Shown: piece after piece, positions 5,149 to 5,614 of the stretch | How the letters are laid out: each line of letters opens with the position of its first letter | How positions within the stretch are numbered: position 1 is the stretch's first letter | Source: Verrucomicrobiota bacterium | Lineage (GTDB): Bacteria > Verrucomicrobiota > Verrucomicrobiia > Opitutales > UBA953 | Assembly: GCA_009917805.1 (NCBI GenBank) | Contig: RGES01000093.1 | Location: 1-5,614, forward strand | Direction of reading: 5' to 3' | DNA: 5,614 bases | Notes under the pieces: generated by a model | Told to the model about the DNA's origin: nothing | Database searches by the model: none | The model's input: the letters and a program-made list of their open reading frames with translations, nothing else | Made by a program: the position numbers and the translations under genes

Positions 5149-5614
5149 TCTTCCAGCGCACAGTCCTGTCCGGCCTCGTGGCCGAACTTCCGCCCGAGGT
5201 CTGGACCTCCGACGAGGTCGAACGTCGTCTGGCGCCCCTCTACGGCCGCCTGAAGTTGCCGGAGGGCCGCCTCGAACTGATGACGGGCATCCGTGAGCGC
5301 CGCTTCTGGCCGCAGGCGATCCGCCCGTCCGCCGCTTCCGCGCTCGCCGGCCGTCGCGCGATGCAGGCCGCGGGCGTGGGCCCCGCCGACATCGACCTGC
5401 TGATCCATTCCTCCGTCTGTCGCGATCGCCTCGAGCCCTCGACCGCCGCCTATGTGCACGGGCTCCTCGGCCTCGGTCCGCAGGCCCAGATCCTCGACGT
5501 CTCCAACGCCTGCCTGGGCTTCCTCAACGCCGTCGCGCTCGCCGCAGGCATGGTGGAGTCCGGCCAGATCAAGCGCGCGCTCGTCTGCTCCGGCGAAGAC
5601 GGCCGTCCGCTGGT
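5145..5614 (+). CDS. oleA: OleA-like thiolase-superfamily condensing enzyme (3' truncated by window end)
   Basis: The frame opens with GTG 5145, which overlaps the fabI stop (GTGA), and runs to the window edge, giving 156 complete residues. The start IFQRTVLSGL, then MTGIRERRFW (46-55), and HSSVCRDRLEPSTA (88-101) followed by DVSNACLGFLN (118-128) identify a FabH/OleA-type condensing enzyme; Cys123 is the acyl-accepting nucleophile. Glu97 precedes Cys123 by 26 residues, the same spacing I recall for Glu117 and Cys143 in Xanthomonas OleA, where Glu117 reaches the partner active site and distinguishes OleA from FabH (Phe87 in E. coli FabH). OleA joins two fatty acyl-CoAs head to head to give a beta-keto acid, the first step of long-chain olefin synthesis. 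The His and Asn of the catalytic triad lie beyond the window. It could alternatively be a related ketoacyl-ACP synthase III with another product. The start is inferred from overlap and match to the family N-terminus; GGAG (5140-5143) is too close to act as a normal ribosome site. Confidence 0.78.
   Translation, partial: MIFQRTVLSGLVAELPPEVWTSDEVERRLAPLYGRLKLPEGRLELMTGIRERRFWPQAIRPSAASALAGRRAMQAAGVGPADIDLLIHSSVCRDRLEPSTAAYVHGLLGLGPQAQILDVSNACLGFLNAVALAAGMVESGQIKRALVCSGEDGRPL

Noticed and set aside
4953..5459. 168-codon - strand frame over the fabI end and oleA start
   Set aside because: The + strand shows catalytic motifs continuously through the region; the - strand reading shows none.

Overview
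The window is a high-GC (roughly two-thirds G+C by eye) stretch of a Gram-negative, LPS-type outer-membrane bacterium. Seven protein genes are packed with very little intergenic DNA. The order bamA–skp–lpxD occurs both in proteobacteria and in the PVC group (Chlamydiae keep omp85–ompH–lpxD). The weak or absent Shine-Dalgarno sequences, the OleA-like thiolase next to fabI, and the protein style suggest Verrucomicrobiota, perhaps Opitutae. That placement is inference; no rRNA or marker search was possible.

Left block (1–3220, + strand): the 3' end of an outer-membrane assembly gene (bamA), a periplasmic chaperone of the Skp/OmpH family with an unusual Ala/Pro tail, lpxD of lipid A synthesis, and prs (PRPP synthetase) only 5 nt after lpxD. 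A strong 9-bp hairpin sits between skp and lpxD, where there is no room for a separate promoter. It may therefore tune expression within the operon. A nearly perfect bidirectional terminator (about 3239–3270) closes the block.

Middle (3291–3803, - strand): a thioredoxin-dependent peroxiredoxin of the BCP/PrxQ type with an N-terminal signal peptide, convergent with prs. It is divergent from the next operon across a 94-nt intergenic region.

Right block (3898–5614, + strand): fabZ-like dehydratase, fabI-like enoyl-ACP reductase (3-nt gap) and, overlapping the fabI stop as GTGA, the start of a condensing enzyme of the thiolase superfamily. The last gene has the signature expected for OleA, which performs head-to-head condensation of fatty acyl-CoAs on the way to long-chain olefins, rather than for housekeeping FabH. 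Together the block suggests fatty-acid elongation enzymes co-transcribed with the entry step of a hydrocarbon pathway. The oleBCD partners, if present, lie beyond the window. This is the most interesting signal here; the remainder is mostly conserved envelope and central metabolism.
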